Shown here piece by piece: positions 33,176 to 44,113 of a DNA stretch of 64,000 nt. The notes beneath the pieces were generated by a model. It worked only from the letters and a program-made list of their open reading frames with translations. It did no database searches and had not been told where the DNA came from. Each line of letters opens with the position of its first letter. Position 1 is the first letter of the stretch. The position numbers and the translations under genes were made by a program. The DNA lies in the NCBI GenBank assembly GCA_028285495.1, contig JANQPB010000026.1, positions 126,001-190,000 on the forward strand, given 5' to 3'. This stretch comes from Acidimicrobiales bacterium (lineage in GTDB: Bacteria; Actinomycetota; Acidimicrobiia; Acidimicrobiales; SZUA-35).

Positions 33176-34308
33176 GCCGACGAGCACCTGGGGAGGGGTC
33201 GATCACGCAAGGCGCCAACGGCCGGTGGATCGTTCGCCTGGAGCTTCCACGTGGCCCCTCCGGCCGCCGACGTCGGCTGCTGCGCCGCACCCGGACTCGG
33301 GCCGAAGCGGTACGGAAGCTGCGGGAGATGCGGCAGGAACTCGACCAGGCGGGCGCCGTCGCTGATGGTCGACGGACAGTTGGCGAGGCTGTTGCGACGT
33401 ACGGTGATCTGCTCGCCCAGGGCGACCGGAAGAAGTCGACGGCAACGTCGCATGAGTGGATGCTGGGACTCATCGACTATGGGCTGGGATGGAGACGGCT
33501 GGCCGAGCTGACCGTCGACGACTGCGATGCGTTCCTCGAGCAAGCGGCCGCCGGCTTGAAGCCCGGCTCCCGTCCAGTCGGCCCCGATCACCTCGCACGA
33601 CTTCGGGCGATGCTGGTCGCCGTCGTCCGCAACGAGATGCGGCGAGGGGCCGTGGGCCGCAACGTCGCCGACCAGAGCAACCGACCCAAGCGCCCACCCA
33701 AGAGGAAGCGGAACCGGAAGCGGCGGGCTCTGAGCCGAGAACAACTCCGCCGAATGGTCGCAGTCTCGACCGGGGCGGACCTGATCGCCGTGGACCTGAT
33801 CGGGCGCAACGGTCTCCGGCCGGCCGAGGCCCGCGCCCTGCGATGGTCGGCACTCGACCCCGAACGCCAGCTCCTCACGGTGGCGCTGCAGATGGACGAG
33901 GATGACGACCCGGACGACGTCAAGACCGACAACTCGCATCGAACGATCCGACTCGACGACCGGACGATCGAGCGCCTGGGAAACTGGCGGCAGACGCAGG
34001 ATCGGCTGAGGGCGCGTCACGGTGATCGGTGGGTCGATGACGACTTCGTGGTGACGACCCGCTACGGGACACCGATCAATCGGAACAACATGCTCCGCAG
34101 CGTGCGGCGCCTCTGCGAGGCGGCCGAGATCGTGCCCTCGATCGTCACCTACGAGCTGCGCCACACGGCGATCAGCTTCCAGGCCGACGCCGGTAAGTCG
34201 AGCTGGGAGATCGCCGACTGGGCGGGCACATCCGAGCGCATGATCGCCGAAACCTACCGTCACCAACTCAAGGCGATCCCCGACCTGACGCCTGCGGACG
34301 AGGAGTAG
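33172..34308 (+). CDS. int: tyrosine-recombinase integrase
   Basis: A 378-residue integrase. The N-terminal arm-binding part (GSITQGANGRWIVRLELPRG), the core-binding SAM-like domain (about 65-165) and the catalytic domain are present. Catalytic Arg I lies in GRNGLRPAEARALRW (about 212), Lys in DDVKTDNSHRTIRL, Arg II in YELRHTAIS (about 327), Trp/His in IADWAGTS, and nucleophile Tyr in IAETYRHQ (about 361). The usual His two residues before Arg II reads Glu/Tyr here, a variation within the family. GTG overlaps xis. The enzyme should act on the tRNA-Val 3' end. A dead relative lies at 19156. Confidence 0.93.
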   Translation: MSRRAPGEGSITQGANGRWIVRLELPRGPSGRRRRLLRRTRTRAEAVRKLREMRQELDQAGAVADGRRTVGEAVATYGDLLAQGDRKKSTATSHEWMLGLIDYGLGWRRLAELTVDDCDAFLEQAAAGLKPGSRPVGPDHLARLRAMLVAVVRNEMRRGAVGRNVADQSNRPKRPPKRKRNRKRRALSREQLRRMVAVSTGADLIAVDLIGRNGLRPAEARALRWSALDPERQLLTVALQMDEDDDPDDVKTDNSHRTIRLDDRTIERLGNWRQTQDRLRARHGDRWVDDDFVVTTRYGTPINRNNMLRSVRRLCEAAEIVPSIVTYELRHTAISFQADAGKSSWEIADWAGTSERMIAETYRHQLKAIPDLTPADEE

Positions 34309-34393
34309 TGCAGGCCGAGGCCGGTTCGAACTTGCATACCGGGCGTCACCGCAAGGCGTCATCTAGATTCGGGTAGGCGGAGCTAGCCCGGGG

Positions 34394-35914
34394 ATGACAT
34401 TGGCCGGGAGCACGGTCGCGTGGAAGGGGTCGATCACGCAAGGCAAGACGCACCTCCTGGTCGAGATCGACCTGCCAGCCCGATACGAGAACCTCGTCGA
34501 CAGCCTGGGCCCTGATATCGCGCGCATTCTTGTCTCTCCTTCTGGAGACACCCTCGACCTGTTCAGGCAAGCAGGGATCGTGACCCAGACCCGGCGGCGT
34601 GGGATCTTCGCCCCGGTCGTGGCTCCCACGGGGACCGGAAAGACGACGCTCGCCAGCAACTTGCAGCATTGGTTGCCCGAAGCGTTCGGCCGGTCGGTAG
34701 TACATCAAGGAGCGGTGGGACGGTCGGAACTGCTCGCCAGTGTGGCCGAGGCCTACGAACACGAGGCCGTTGACGATCGCAGGGCGATTCCAGTCGTGGT
34801 CGAGGATCGTGAGGGCTCCGAGCCCACCGATGCAGAGTTGGCACAGATCAAGGGGTTTCTGCGGTCGGGTGACTACGGCTCCAGGTGTCTCCTGCTATGG
34901 CCAGAGGTAGATCCTGCCTTGGCCGAGCGCATCAGCCGCCGATACCGACAGACCGCGGGCAACCCTGGAGTTCCAATCCCGTTCGAAGTAGCCGGGCCTC
35001 CGCGCGACCTGTGGAGGGAGGTTGCGCAGCTCACACTGCAGCTAGTCAACGACGTGGAGTCGCTCGATAGCATCGTGGACCTGGATGCGTACGAGCCGAA
35101 CTCAGTCCCCACCATCGGAGACTACCTCGATCAGATTTCCGCCGACCTGTCCGACCGAAAGCACCAGCTGCTCAGCTCTACGCAGCGACCAATCGCACTC
35201 ACGATCGTGTTTGCCTCCGAGTCCACCGTTTCGGGTGTCCTCGAGGCTTTCACGGGTAGTCGGAGGCTCGGCTTGGTAGAGCCGCAACGCGTCTTCCAGG
35301 CTACGCGAGATAGCCGCATCGGACGCTGGTGGGCCCCCCGCCTCGGCCAGCTCGCTAGCGCCGTCTATCGGTTGGATCTCAGAGTCATCGGGCTGTCCCC
35401 TGCGACTTCGATTCCGCTGGTCCGCTATCACGGCCCCGACGACGCTCGGCGGGCAATCGCCGCGGTCTGGAAGAAGACCTACTCGAAGGCAGAGATCGAG
35501 CGAACGATCGAACGTTCAGATCTTGGCAAGTACATCACGGGACTAGACGAGTCCATCACAGAGGGAAGAGGGCACCCAGCGACATCCTCTACCGATGCGT
35601 ACGCTTGTCTCGTCAAGAAGTACGGATTGACTGGTGGCCACGACAAGCGACTGAACGCTGCGATCGGTTCCGCACTGCGGCAGTGGAACGATGATCAAGG
35701 GGTCGGGTTCGCGTCTGCTGCGATCGAATCGAAGCTCCAGGGCTACGAGATCATTCCGGACGTGACGATGTCTGCCGAGAACGTCGATCTTTGCCTGGAG
35801 TTCCACTGGAGAGCTGGCGATTTCCTGGTCCCAACACATCGAGCCGAGATCGCTCGATACATCCTTGAGAAGGTCAAGACGTACTCGGTCGAGCTGGGAT
35901 GGGTCTCGGACTAG
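34394..35914 (+). CDS. P-loop NTPase of unknown function between integrase and attR
   Basis: A 506-residue soluble protein. VVAPTGTGKTTLASNLQHWL (about residues 75-94) is a clear Walker A. AIPVVVEDREGSEP or RCLLLWPEVDP may be Walker B. The C-terminal 200 residues have no motif I can name; the end (DLCLEFHWRAGDFL, HRAEIARYILEKVKTYSVEL) is well-ordered and helical. The gene has its own spacing from the integrase (85 bases) and less GC-biased codon use. Its slot next to attR is where elements often carry cargo such as phage defence. That role is inference from position only. No nuclease, TIR or protease domain is evident. Confidence 0.7.
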   Translation: MTLAGSTVAWKGSITQGKTHLLVEIDLPARYENLVDSLGPDIARILVSPSGDTLDLFRQAGIVTQTRRRGIFAPVVAPTGTGKTTLASNLQHWLPEAFGRSVVHQGAVGRSELLASVAEAYEHEAVDDRRAIPVVVEDREGSEPTDAELAQIKGFLRSGDYGSRCLLLWPEVDPALAERISRRYRQTAGNPGVPIPFEVAGPPRDLWREVAQLTLQLVNDVESLDSIVDLDAYEPNSVPTIGDYLDQISADLSDRKHQLLSSTQRPIALTIVFASESTVSGVLEAFTGSRRLGLVEPQRVFQATRDSRIGRWWAPRLGQLASAVYRLDLRVIGLSPATSIPLVRYHGPDDARRAIAAVWKKTYSKAEIERTIERSDLGKYITGLDESITEGRGHPATSSTDAYACLVKKYGLTGGHDKRLNAAIGSALRQWNDDQGVGFASAAIESKLQGYEIIPDVTMSAENVDLCLEFHWRAGDFLVPTHRAEIARYILEKVKTYSVELGWVSD

Positions 35915-35969
35915 GTCGACCGGGCGGGTCAGCCAGAGCCGCCGCATGCCCGCCGACGGGGCATCAGTT

Positions 35970-35984
35970 GGGGTATCAAACCCC
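35970..35984. other. hairpin in the attachment arm, shared with the remnant at 20.3 kb
   Basis: GGGGT-ATCAA-ACCCC, preceded by GGCATCAGTT. The same GGCATCAGTTGGGGT block occurs at about 20294-20308 beside the other attachment remnant. It could be an integrase arm site or a terminator for the NTPase gene. Confidence 0.45.
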
Positions 35985-36049
35985 GATCCGGAGGCCTGGC
36001 GATCGCTTCCCCGGCGGCTCGCACCCTGCCTGACCTGGGGTTTCGTGCG

Positions 36050-36092
36050 TGGACCGTACTGGACTTGAACCAGTGACCTCTCGCGTGTGAGG
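36050..36092 (-). repeat. attR: tRNA-Val 3' half, direct repeat of 22720-22762
   Basis: Part of the complete tRNA gene; identical over 43 bases to attL. Integration left the intact tRNA at this end. Confidence 0.9.
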
Positions 36093-36123
36093 CGAGCGCT
36101 CTAGCCAGCTGAGCTAACGGTCC
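36050..36123 (-). tRNA. tRNA-Val(CAC)
   Basis: A complete 74-base cloverleaf: acceptor GGACCGT/ACGGTCC, D-arm GCTC/GAGC, anticodon arm CTCGC-CTCACAC-GCGAG with anticodon CAC, variable AGGTC, T-arm ACTGG-TTCAAGT-CCAGT, discriminator A. CCA is not encoded. It reads GTG codons, frequent in this genome. It serves as the integration target. Confidence 0.95.
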
Positions 36124-36468
36124 GCTGCCCGACAGGATAGGGCGTCTCGGCGAGACTCGGACCTGGCAGGCGTGCGGACCCGTCGAACGGCGACCCCACC
36201 CGCTCGCTTGTCACCACGACGGCACCCGGCCCCTCACCGGTACGAACCCCTGGCGGCGGCCGGCGTGTCGGTCGCCACGGCCTCGGACACGCCCGAGCGA
36301 TTCGACGACCGGCGGGCCTCCAGCCGGCTCAACCGAGCTCCGAAACGGACCGACACCATCCCGAGTGGCAAACGTCGCTCGGAGGCCGTGCCGGCCCTCC
36401 GACCCGAGTAGCCTTTTGCCGCCGCCGACCGACCGGGTCGGGCCGACCACGGAGAGCGACCACTACCC
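36124..36468. other. gap between tRNA-Val and glgP
   Basis: About 345 bases with no convincing gene. It must contain the promoter of the leftward tRNA and that of the rightward glgP row. GGAGAGCGACC just before 36469 can serve as the glgP ribosome site. Confidence 0.4.
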
Positions 36469-38481
36469 ATGGATCACCCCCCTCGCGACACCCTGGCCGC
36501 GCAGCTCCTCGAGCTGGCCCGCAACCACCGCTGGACCTGGCACCTGCCTGCGTCCGAGCTGCTGGCCGCACTCCCCGGCGCCGCCGCCGACACCCACCCG
36601 GTGGCCACCGTCCTCGCCCTCACCGACGATGACTGGGCGACCATCGAAGCGAGCCCGCAGCTCGTCGACGCCATCATCGCCCAGCACGCCGACCTCCAGG
36701 CCGTCCTGGCCGACAAGCCCGCCCGTCCCGAGGTCGCCTACGTCTCGGCCGAGTTCGGCATCACCGAGCTCGTCCCCCAGTACTCGGGCGGCCTCGGCAT
36801 CCTGGCCGGCGACCACCTGAAGTCGGCCTCCGATCTCAACCTCGCATTCGTGGCCATCGGACTCTTCTACCGCCAGGGCTTCTTCCGCCAGGAGCTCGAC
36901 GGCGACGACCAGGCCGAGCGCTACGAGACCTGTGACCCCGAGCAGCTCGGGTTCGTCGACACCGGCACCACCGTGACCGTCGCCGTCGGCACCAACGAGG
37001 TCACGGCGAGGATCTGGCGCCTCGCCGTCGGCCGCATCGACCTGTACTGCCTCGACACCGACCTGCCCGTCAACTCCCCCACCGCCCGAGACATCACCGA
37101 CCGTCTCTACTCCGGCGACAACGAGCACCGCATCCACCAGGAGCTCATCCTCGGCATCGGCGGCATCCGGGCCCTTCGGGCCCTCGACCTGGAGCCCGAG
37201 GTCGTCCACCTCAACGAGGGCCATGCCGGGTTCCTCCTCCTCGACCTGCTCCAGACCCACCTCGCGGCCGGCGCCACCTGGGACGAGGCGATCGAGCAGA
37301 CCCGGACCGGGGCCGTCTTCACCACGCACACCCCCGTCCCGGCCGGGATCGACCGCTTCCCCCGCGCCCTGATCGAGCCGTACATCGCCCCGTGGGCCGA
37401 GGCCAACGGCGTCGAGCTGGAGACGCTGTTCGACCTGGCCGCCAGCCCGGACGACACCGGCACCCCGAAGCCGTTCAACATGGCGGTCCTGTGCCTGGCC
37501 CTGTCGGGCGCCGCCAACGGCGTGTCCAAGCTCCACGGCGAGGTCAGCCGGGAGCTGTTCGGATCCGTGCCCCACGGCGAGGACATCGGCTCGGTCACCA
37601 ACGGCGTCCACGCCCGCACCTGGGTCTCGCCCGAGCTCACCGCCGTCTTCGACGAAACGCTCGGCGACGGCTGGGAGGCCGGCGAGGCCTCGGCCTGGGA
37701 TCGCGTCCGCAACCTCGACGACGACACGGTCCGGTCCGCCCTCCGGGCCGGTCGCCATCGCCTCATCGACCTGATCGACGCCGCCGGGATCGACACCGCC
37801 AACCTGGCCCCCGACGCCCTGACCATCGGCTTCGCCCGCCGGTTCGCCACCTACAAGCGGGCCGACCTGCTCCTCACCGAGGTCGACCGCCTCGCCCGGC
37901 TGCTGGCCGACGACTCCCGTCCTGTCCAGTTCGTCTTCGCCGGCAAGGCCCACCCGGCCGACGACGACGGCAAGGCCCTGATGTCACGCATCGTCGCCTT
38001 CTCCCGCACCGCCGAGGCCAACGGCCGGTTCGTCTTCCTCCCCGACTACGAGATGGCGATCGCCCGGGCCATGTACCACGGCTGCGACGTGTGGCTGAAC
38101 AACCCAATCCGCCCCCGGGAGGCCTCCGGGACCAGCGGCGAGAAGGCCGCCCTCAACGGCGGCCTCCAGTTCTCGATCCTCGACGGCTGGTGGGACGAGA
38201 TGTACGACGGTGACAACGGCTGGGCCATCGTCGGCTCCGAGGCCGACGACGCCGCCACCCGCGACAAGCAGGAGGCGGCGTCGATCTACGAGTTGCTCGA
38301 GGGCGAGATCCTCCCCCTCTTCTACTCCGGCAGTGGCCGTCCGACCGGCCCCTGGCTCGAGAAGGTCCGTCACGCCTGGACCACGCTCGGACCCCAGGTC
38401 ACCGCCACCCGCATGGTCGCCGACTACCGCGACGACGTCTACAATCCGGCCCTGCAGCGATACCGGGCGTCCGCCGGCTAG
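36469..38481 (+). CDS. glgP: alpha-glucan phosphorylase
   Basis: A 670-residue GT35 phosphorylase of the short type. VAYVSAEFGITELVPQYSGG, GILAGDHLKSASDL and VVHLNEGHAGFLLLDL are characteristic. TIGFARRFATYKRADLL follows, and GTSGEKAALNGG has the PLP-binding Lys at about residue 558, in the form usual for this shorter subgroup. It splits alpha-1,4-glucan with phosphate to glucose 1-phosphate in the cytoplasm. It lacks the allosteric N-terminus of the animal enzymes. ATG at 36469. First gene of a three-gene row with glgX and glgA. Confidence 0.93.
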   Translation: MDHPPRDTLAAQLLELARNHRWTWHLPASELLAALPGAAADTHPVATVLALTDDDWATIEASPQLVDAIIAQHADLQAVLADKPARPEVAYVSAEFGITELVPQYSGGLGILAGDHLKSASDLNLAFVAIGLFYRQGFFRQELDGDDQAERYETCDPEQLGFVDTGTTVTVAVGTNEVTARIWRLAVGRIDLYCLDTDLPVNSPTARDITDRLYSGDNEHRIHQELILGIGGIRALRALDLEPEVVHLNEGHAGFLLLDLLQTHLAAGATWDEAIEQTRTGAVFTTHTPVPAGIDRFPRALIEPYIAPWAEANGVELETLFDLAASPDDTGTPKPFNMAVLCLALSGAANGVSKLHGEVSRELFGSVPHGEDIGSVTNGVHARTWVSPELTAVFDETLGDGWEAGEASAWDRVRNLDDDTVRSALRAGRHRLIDLIDAAGIDTANLAPDALTIGFARRFATYKRADLLLTEVDRLARLLADDSRPVQFVFAGKAHPADDDGKALMSRIVAFSRTAEANGRFVFLPDYEMAIARAMYHGCDVWLNNPIRPREASGTSGEKAALNGGLQFSILDGWWDEMYDGDNGWAIVGSEADDAATRDKQEAASIYELLEGEILPLFYSGSGRPTGPWLEKVRHAWTTLGPQVTATRMVADYRDDVYNPALQRYRASAG

Positions 38482-38528
38482 CGAGCACGGCTGGCCAGCA
38501 CCGCAACGCCGCCAGACGGGGAGACGAC

Positions 38529-40682
<2,154 letters not shown>

Positions 40683-40691
40683 GCTGACCCG

Positions 40692-42077
40692 ATGCACGTG
40701 CTGATGACATCGGCGGAGATGTCACCGGTCGCCCGGGTCGGCGGCATGGCCGAGGCGGTCGCCGGCCTGGTCCGCCAGCTCCGGGCCGACGACGTGACGG
40801 TCACCATCGCCCTGCCCGACTACGGCGGGATCGACCTCCGCAACGGTCACACCCGGACGCTCGACGTGCCCGAGTGGGCGGCCCCGGCGACGGCCCGCAC
40901 CGGTCAGCTCGACGGGCACGGCGAGATCACCCTCGTCGACGGCCCCGGCATGGCCAAGCCCCACCCGTACAACGACCCGACCGGGCAGGCCTTCGACGAC
41001 AACGACCTCCGCTTCTTCGCCTTCTCGGCCGGTGTCGCCGCCCTGGCCAGGGAGCTGCGGCCCGACGTGCTGCACGTCAACGACTGGCACACCGCAGCCA
41101 CGCTCGGCCTGCTGACCGACGACGAGGCCCCGCCGAGCGTCCTCACCATCCACACCCTGGCCTACCAGGGGGTGACCGCCCCGTACTGGATGGGGCGGCT
41201 GGCCCGCCGGGCCGACGACTTCGCCTGGTACGGCGACACCAATCCCCTCCTCGGCGGGATCCGCCTGGCCGATCGGGTGGTCACCGTCAGCCCCAACTAC
41301 GCAAACGAGATCCTCGACGAGCACAACGGCATGGGCCTCCACGGCGTGCTGGCCCAGCTCGGCGACCGGCTGGTCGGCATCATCAACGGCATCGACACCG
41401 GCGAGTGGAACCCGGCCACCGACCCCCATCTCCCCGCCAACTTCTACGCCGGCTACATGCGGGGCAAGAGCATCAGCCGGACCGAGCTCCATCATCGCTT
41501 CGGCCTGGCCACCGACGGGCCGAGCCAGCCCCTCATCGGGATGGTGACCCGGCTGGTCGAGCAGAAGGGCATCGACCTGGCCGCCGACGCCGCCCGGTTC
41601 CTCGCAGGGGTCCCGGCCAGGCTGGCCGTGCTCGGCTCCGGCGACGCCCACCTGGTCGACCGGCTGCACGCCCTGGCCGCCGACCATCCCGGTCGGATCG
41701 GCTTCGTCGACGGCTACGACGCCGCCCTCAGCCACCTGATCTTCGCCGGCGCCGACCTGCTGTTGATGCCGAGCCGGTTCGAGCCGTGTGGCCTGGCCCA
41801 GATGCAGGCCATGGCCTACGGCACGATCCCCGTGGTGACCGACGTCGGCGGCCTGCACGACACGGTCATCGACGCCGACCGCGACCCCGAGCACGGCACG
41901 GGCTTCGTGTCACCGTCGGTCGATGCCGCCGGCATGGTCGACGCCATCCACCGGGCGACCCGGGGCTGGAACTCGACCAAGCGACGCTCGGCCATGCGCT
42001 ACCGGGGCATGTCGACCGACTGGAGCTGGGCCGGCCCGGCCCAGGCCTACGTCGACCTGTACCGGGCGATCAGCTGA
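40692..42077 (+). CDS. glgA: glycogen synthase (GT5 type)
   Basis: A 461-residue GT5 synthase: MHVLMTSAEMSPVARVGGMA at the start, VLHVNDWHTAATLGLL, VVTVSPNYANEI, IINGIDTGEWNP, IGMVTRLVEQKGIDL, and LLLMPSRFEPCGLAQMQAMA with the conserved Glu. It transfers glucose from ADP-glucose to the growing chain. One oddity is that the N-terminal KxGGL donor-binding motif reads RVGGM, with Arg for Lys. Everything else is canonical, so it is probably active. ATG lies 9 bases past glgX. Its end overlaps the convergent CoA-binding gene by 8 bases. Confidence 0.9.
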   Translation: MHVLMTSAEMSPVARVGGMAEAVAGLVRQLRADDVTVTIALPDYGGIDLRNGHTRTLDVPEWAAPATARTGQLDGHGEITLVDGPGMAKPHPYNDPTGQAFDDNDLRFFAFSAGVAALARELRPDVLHVNDWHTAATLGLLTDDEAPPSVLTIHTLAYQGVTAPYWMGRLARRADDFAWYGDTNPLLGGIRLADRVVTVSPNYANEILDEHNGMGLHGVLAQLGDRLVGIINGIDTGEWNPATDPHLPANFYAGYMRGKSISRTELHHRFGLATDGPSQPLIGMVTRLVEQKGIDLAADAARFLAGVPARLAVLGSGDAHLVDRLHALAADHPGRIGFVDGYDAALSHLIFAGADLLLMPSRFEPCGLAQMQAMAYGTIPVVTDVGGLHDTVIDADRDPEHGTGFVSPSVDAAGMVDAIHRATRGWNSTKRRSAMRYRGMSTDWSWAGPAQAYVDLYRAIS

Positions 42078-42570
42078 GGTCGCCCGAGGCCTCGGGAATC
42101 CGTCTCGGCACGTTGCCGGTCAGCTGCAGGATCGGTCGCATGACGCGATGACCGACATCGGCGGTGGCGCCGAACATGCACGGACACCCGCCGTCGATGA
42201 CGGACAACCCCCGGGCGCGACCGTGCCGGGCCGCGTCGACGTCGAGGCTGCCACCACCGGGTCCCCGGTGGAACCAGACGTGGTCGATGCCGAGCCGCAA
42301 GCACTCGTCGACCGTGCTCCGGGCGTGGGCCGGTGCGGTGCCGATGACCACCGCTTGGACCCCACCGGGAATCGAGGCCAGGTCGGGGAACGCCGGGTCG
42401 CCCTCGACCTCGGTGGCGTTGGGGTTGACGGCGAAGACCTCGTAGCCCCGCTCCCGGAATCGCCGATAGACGCCGTTGGCGGCGTGGTCGCCCGGGTTGC
42501 GCGACACACCGGTGACGGCGACCCGGCGGTGGGCGAGGAACTCCTCGGCGGCGTCCGCGATCCGGCGCAT
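42070..42570 (-). CDS. CoA-binding (Rossmann) domain protein
   Basis: A 166-residue paralogue of the gene at 1513. VAVTGVSRNPGDHAANGVYR, YEVFAVNPNATEVEGDPAFP, VQAVVIGTAPAHARS, IDHVWFHRGPGGGS and VIDGGCPCMFG are aligned motifs. It belongs to the small YccU-like CoA-binding family. ATG at 42570 has GGAGG about 8 bases upstream, which decides the start. It sits between convergent glgA (8-base overlap) and glgC, on the glgC strand. A link to glycogen synthesis is possible by position only. Confidence 0.85.
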   Translation of the reverse strand: MRRIADAAEEFLAHRRVAVTGVSRNPGDHAANGVYRRFRERGYEVFAVNPNATEVEGDPAFPDLASIPGGVQAVVIGTAPAHARSTVDECLRLGIDHVWFHRGPGGGSLDVDAARHGRARGLSVIDGGCPCMFGATADVGHRVMRPILQLTGNVPRRIPEASGDLS

Positions 42571-42703
42571 GATCCGACCTCCAGGTGACGGCGATACCGG
42601 CCGCAACCCATCGTCGTGTGTCACCGGACCCGGCACCATGGTCAAAGGTCCTGCGCCATCGGGGATGCCGCGGCGGTGCCCTGCGCCGCCGGCCCGCGCC
42701 AAC

Positions 42704-43936
42704 TCAGTCGACGACGCCCTTCTTCGGCACGACGACCACCCCGGTCCCGCTGACGGTGAACCGCTCGGCGTCGCCGTCAACGTCGACCCCGAGGCGTGCC
42801 CCGTCCTTCACCTCGACCTGCTTGTCGAGGATCGAGCGGCGGATCACGGCCCCGGCCTTGACCACCGTGTCGTCCATGATGATCGAGTCCTCGATCACCG
42901 CCCCCGCCTCGACCCGGACGCCGGGCGACAGCACCGAGTTGTGGACCGCCCCGCCGGACACGATGACGCCACGACCGACCAGCGAGTTCGAGACCTCGGG
43001 GTTCTGGGCCCCGTCGCGGACGAACTTGGCCGGCGGCAGGTCGCGGCCGATGCTGTGGATCGGCCAGCTGCGGTTGTAGAGGCTGAACTCGGGCTCGGGG
43101 GCGACGAGGTCCATGTGGGCGTCGTAGAACGAGTCGAGCGTCCCGACGTCTCGCCAGTAGGTCGGCTCGTGCTCGCCGCCGGGCACGAGGTTCTTGGTGA
43201 AGTCGTAGAAGTGGGCGCTGCCGTTCGACACCATCGACGGGATCAGGTTGCCGCCGACGTCGTGGCGGGAGTCGTCGTCGGAGGCGTCGTGGCGGATGAT
43301 CTCCTCGAGCGCCGTTCGGTTGAAGACGTAGTTACCCATCGAGGCCAGCACCATCGACGGGTCGTCCGGGATCCCGACGGCGTCGTCCGGCTTCTCCCGG
43401 AACCGGCCGATCTTGGTGCCATCGCCCGGCTCGATGACGCCGAACTGGTTGGCCTGCTCGATCGGGACCCGGATGGCGGCGACCGTCACCCCGGCGCCGG
43501 TGGCCATGTGCTGGTCGAGGAACTGCCGGGGGTCCATCCAGTAGATGTGGTCGGCCCCGAACACGAACACGAAGTCGGGGTCCTCGTCCTCGATGATGTT
43601 CATGTTCTGGAAGATGGCGTCGGCCGAGCCGAGGAACCAGCGGGGCCCGCTCCGCATCTGGGCCGGCACCGAGGTCACGTAGTTCCCGAGCAGCGTCGAC
43701 ATCCGCCAGGTCCGGCTGAGGTGCACATCGAGGCTGTGGCTCTTGTACTGCGTGAGGACGACGATCTTGCGGTACCCGCCGTTGGCCAGGTTGGACAGTG
43801 CGAAGTCGATGAGGCGGTAGGGGCCTCCGAAGGGGACGGCCGGTTTGGCTCGGTCCAAGGTGAGCGGGAGGAGGCGTTTGCCCTCACCTCCCGCCAGGAC
43901 GATGCTCAGCGTGCGGGGGCGCTGATAGAACTCCAC
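42704..43936 (-). CDS. glgC: glucose-1-phosphate adenylyltransferase (ADP-glucose pyrophosphorylase)
   Basis: A 410-residue enzyme. LSIVLAGGEGKRLLPLTLDR is the nucleotidyltransferase start, AKPAVPFGGPYRLIDFALSN follows, and VFVFGADHIYWMDPRQF, FGVIEPG, REKP and YWRDVGTLDSFYDAHMDL are diagnostic. The C-terminal left-handed beta helix shows hexapeptide repeats (VIVSGGAVHNSVLSPGVRVE). It makes ADP-glucose, the committed step for GlgA. ATG at 43936. It is divergent from glgB at 44114 with about 177 bases between, which probably holds a shared control region. Confidence 0.95.
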   Translation of the reverse strand: MEFYQRPRTLSIVLAGGEGKRLLPLTLDRAKPAVPFGGPYRLIDFALSNLANGGYRKIVVLTQYKSHSLDVHLSRTWRMSTLLGNYVTSVPAQMRSGPRWFLGSADAIFQNMNIIEDEDPDFVFVFGADHIYWMDPRQFLDQHMATGAGVTVAAIRVPIEQANQFGVIEPGDGTKIGRFREKPDDAVGIPDDPSMVLASMGNYVFNRTALEEIIRHDASDDDSRHDVGGNLIPSMVSNGSAHFYDFTKNLVPGGEHEPTYWRDVGTLDSFYDAHMDLVAPEPEFSLYNRSWPIHSIGRDLPPAKFVRDGAQNPEVSNSLVGRGVIVSGGAVHNSVLSPGVRVEAGAVIEDSIIMDDTVVKAGAVIRRSILDKQVEVKDGARLGVDVDGDAERFTVSGTGVVVVPKKGVVD

Positions 43937-44113
43937 GCGGACCTCACCTTCTGTGACGTGGTGTAGGAAGGGGCTAGACGGACCTCACGACCCCAGTATG
44001 GGTGTCGGCCGCAACCGCGACAATTGAAATGTCCGGGTCGTTGTTCACCTCGAGTTGACGCACGGCGGGTACCGTGAATGATCCGGTCGCCAACCCGACC
44101 TAGAGTTGGCCCG
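43937..44113. promoter_or_regulatory. divergent glgC/glgB promoter region
   Basis: The 177-base gap is AT-richer than its surroundings in the middle (around 44020-44050: CGACAATTGAAATG, TTGTTCACC). It should hold both promoters. No specific operator stands out. Confidence 0.4.

Larger units (their letters stand above)
22720..36092. mobile_element. actinobacterial integrative conjugative element (AICE) in tRNA-Val
   Basis: About 13.4 kb bounded by 43-bp identical direct repeats (attL 22720, attR 36050). The core matches the pSAM2-type order: GntR/KorSA-like repressor, small conserved protein, FtsK/TraB-like transfer ATPase, HUH Rep, excisionase, integrase. All core frames look intact, with many ATGA/GTGA stop-start overlaps. 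Cargo lies at both ends: LysR plus a duplicated unknown pair on the left, a P-loop NTPase between integrase and attR on the right. The left cargo has visibly lower GC than the core. Confidence 0.85.

Noticed and set aside
34394..35914. Calling the NTPase a known anti-phage protein
   Set aside because: Position fits a defence cargo but no nuclease, TIR, protease or sensor domain could be recognised, so no system name is given.
36172..36411. Open frame between tRNA-Val and glgP
   Set aside because: Composition is that of GC-rich non-coding DNA, no domain, no ribosome site.
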